DNA of 63,859 nucleotides, taken from NCBI GenBank assembly GCA_041640715.1, contig JBEPZU010000007.1, positions 1-63,859 on the forward strand, read 5' to 3'. Positions 62,620-63,859 of this stretch are shown here, one piece after another; position 1 is the first letter of the stretch; each line of letters starts with the position of its first letter. The position numbers and the translations under genes are program-made. This DNA is from DSFO01 sp041640715 (GTDB lineage Archaea; Thermoproteota; Thermoprotei; Gearchaeales; Gearchaeaceae). Under the pieces are notes generated by a model. It saw only the letters and a list, made by a program, of their open reading frames with translations, ran no database searches and was not told the DNA's origin.

Positions 62620-63698
62620 TCAAAAAATTTTATTTTTTCTTAAGAAGTAAATAACAACTACAATCACTGCTAGGATAAGTGCAGCTATAAGAATTATTAA
62701 TGGATAATTAATTTCTGCATTAGTCCTTAGTTTTATGGGCTTGGTGATTGTGAGAGCTAAAGTTTCTTCATTAGAGCTTATGCTACCAGACCAACCTCTA
62801 AAAGCGTAGAATAATGAAGGTTTTGCTTTAAGGATTATCTGTGAATTCTTAGGCAAATAGATTGTAATATTAGAGCTTGGTTTCAACTCGTTAGACATTC
62901 CTTGGTATGTATATTCGATCGTTGTTCCTTCTGAGCTTTCTAAACTTACTGATAAGAAGAAAATTGCTCTTAATAAGGCTGATCCCTTAACTATTACCTT
63001 GACAACGTTTTCGGTACTTGAATAATTCCTTCCCAGTACATGAATTTCCAACCTTCATTCGGTGTTGCTCTTATCACTATTTCTGAACCGAAATCATACC
63101 AATTGCTTGCTGGATTAACGTTGCCGCCTTCAGGGGGTTCGGTTTCAATCTCAATATAGAATTGGTGTGTATAAACTATGTTGAAGATTAAGCTTGATTT
63201 TATCAAAAAGTCAGTAGCGTTGTATGTTATCCATCTCTCCTTATCGCTTACTTGTATTATCGGGTTTAATAAGGTGACTACGCTATTTGCATCAATCCAA
63301 TCAGATATAGGTAAGCTCTCCTTAATTTGAGAACCGAATTGAGAATAGATTATCAATGGCATGATTCCTTTTTAGTTTAAAACAAAAGTTACAAAATATT
63401 GATGATAATAAACAATCTCCAAATCCAGCGGTTTGTTTACTAAGATGTTAGTAGAGTTTAAAGTGTACCATCTTTCTTTTGTGTTCAAAGCAGGTAATGG
63501 ATTAGTTACGTTGATGAAAGTATTTGCATCCGCCCAATCTGAAAACTGTAAGTACTTCTCTAAGATTTCTTTTAAACTTGTGTATTTAACCATTGGAGAT
63601 GTTGGGCTTTCTCCGTTTATCGTGGAGAAAGATAAATTCACCAGATATTGGTTAATGTATTCTATATAAAAAACTTTTAATTTAAAAATTAATTTAGG
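62620..63698 (-). pseudogene. Broken surface-protein gene (internal stop, frameshift, missing front)
   Basis: Three open pieces belong to one former reading frame. Piece one (from about 63698, best visible 63641-63372) and piece two (63371-62994) are in the same frame, split by one TAA at 63372-63374. Piece three (to 62620) needs one extra base near 63037. Two tandem units of about 75 residues share SDWADAN/SDWIDAN, NP...KERW, YN/LNST, NIVY/EIVY..HQ. An InlB-repeat-like module (NWYDFGSEIVIRATPNEGWKFMYWEG), then a C-terminal transmembrane helix (IILIAALILAVIVVVIYFL) follow. An in-frame TAG at 63699-63701 closes the upstream side, so the N-terminal part is gone. Confidence 0.7.
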
Positions 63699-63713
63699 CT
63701 AGAATAAAAGAAC

Positions 63714-63859
63714 TTACTCTACAAAATCTTCGAATCTAGGAAGTTCTAACTTAAGTCCTTTTCTCTCTCTTATCTTCATTATAATGTTCATAGTCATACT
63801 CTCAGGTACTGGCTGCCATTTTAGAAATTCTGTAGCCCAAAAAGCTCTTCCCGCAGTCG
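63714..63859 (-). CDS. fusA: Elongation factor 2, C-terminal end (runs off the right edge)
   Basis: The frame ending at 63714 encodes TAGRAFWATEFLKWQPVPE and MKIRERKGLKLELPRFEDF, the C-terminus of archaeal EF-2 (the GRA.W..EF..WEPVP and IR.RKGL segments). EF-2 drives ribosomal translocation. About 47 codons are in the window. The stop codon is followed by the remnant of the broken surface-protein gene. Confidence 0.85.
   Translation of the reverse strand, partial: TAGRAFWATEFLKWQPVPESMTMNIIMKIRERKGLKLELPRFEDFVE

Noticed and set aside
1..63859. Mobile elements, CRISPR arrays, toxin-antitoxin or defence islands
   Set aside because: No transposase, integrase, repeat-spacer array, restriction gene or Cas-like motif was seen on either strand. 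The PIN-domain proteins (PIN-PilT-KH and Mut7-C) are housekeeping types and not paired with antitoxins.

Overview
The window is chromosomal DNA from a thermophile-like archaeon, most likely a low-GC member of the Thermoproteota (Crenarchaeota in the broad sense). The pointers are HMG-CoA reductase and sn-glycerol-1-phosphate dehydrogenase (archaeal lipids), RadA plus a short RadA paralogue, TFB, RpoP, an Rpc34-like protein with four cysteines, Gar1, aIF1, Lsm, S8e, SRP19, EF-2, a cupin-type phosphoglucose isomerase, archaeal DNA ligase, EndA and intron-less tRNAs. I cannot fix the order or genus from sequence alone. The content is almost entirely housekeeping: I see no integrase, transposase, CRISPR array or prophage.

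Layout. 1-6.7 kb: start of valS, a membrane-anchored winged-helix protein, truD, two small unknowns, hmgA, an unusual dihydrolipoamide-dehydrogenase-like flavoprotein and a DUF4443 regulator. 6.9-10.7 kb: a run of zinc ribbon, CinA-like, GPN GTPase, COG1340 coiled-coil and DUF373 genes. 10.7-16.5 kb: Xaa-Pro dipeptidase, a NurA-like protein, an HPS-like barrel, and an operon uppS - aminotransferase - cupin PGI. 16.5-24.6 kb: an Lhr helicase whose 5' end needs a -1 frameshift, the first N-glycan transferase (AglH-like), tRNA-Gly, a PIN-PilT-KH ATPase, EndA and a flippase-like protein. 24.6-31.7 kb: two large surface proteins flanking glyS, agmatinase, rpoP. 32-36 kb: aIF1, Trm112, metallophosphoesterase and DNA ligase. 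36-43.7 kb: a long leftward series with a degenerate pantoate-kinase-like protein, a glycosyltransferase, AMMECR1, Mut7-C, three CBS proteins and RqcH/NFACT. 43.9-49 kb: RadA, its paralogue, Lsm, a nucleotidyltransferase and DUF460. 49.4-57.9 kb: sucCD, PHP, lipid-linked-oligosaccharide flippase, Dpm1-like transferase, egsA, apgM, tyrS. 57.9-63.9 kb: rpc34-like - tfb - gar1, srp19 - rps8e, three tRNAs, two Nudix genes around an SDR, a broken surface-protein gene and the end of EF-2.

Genes are tightly packed. Operons are joined by 1-4 base start/stop overlaps, and first genes of operons usually have an AT-rich TATA-like box about 22-32 bases before the start codon, which implies mostly leaderless mRNAs. 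I used that spacing to choose starts in several genes (hmgA, Xaa-Pro dipeptidase, apgM, rps8e, rpoP and the 16.56 kb membrane protein). Isoprenoid and lipid functions recur (hmgA, uppS, egsA, an IDI-1-like Nudix protein), as do N-glycosylation functions (AglH-like, flippase, Dpm1-like). Most of the unusual material is enzymes that keep their fold but lack key residues, plus one apparent slippery-site frameshift in the Lhr helicase.
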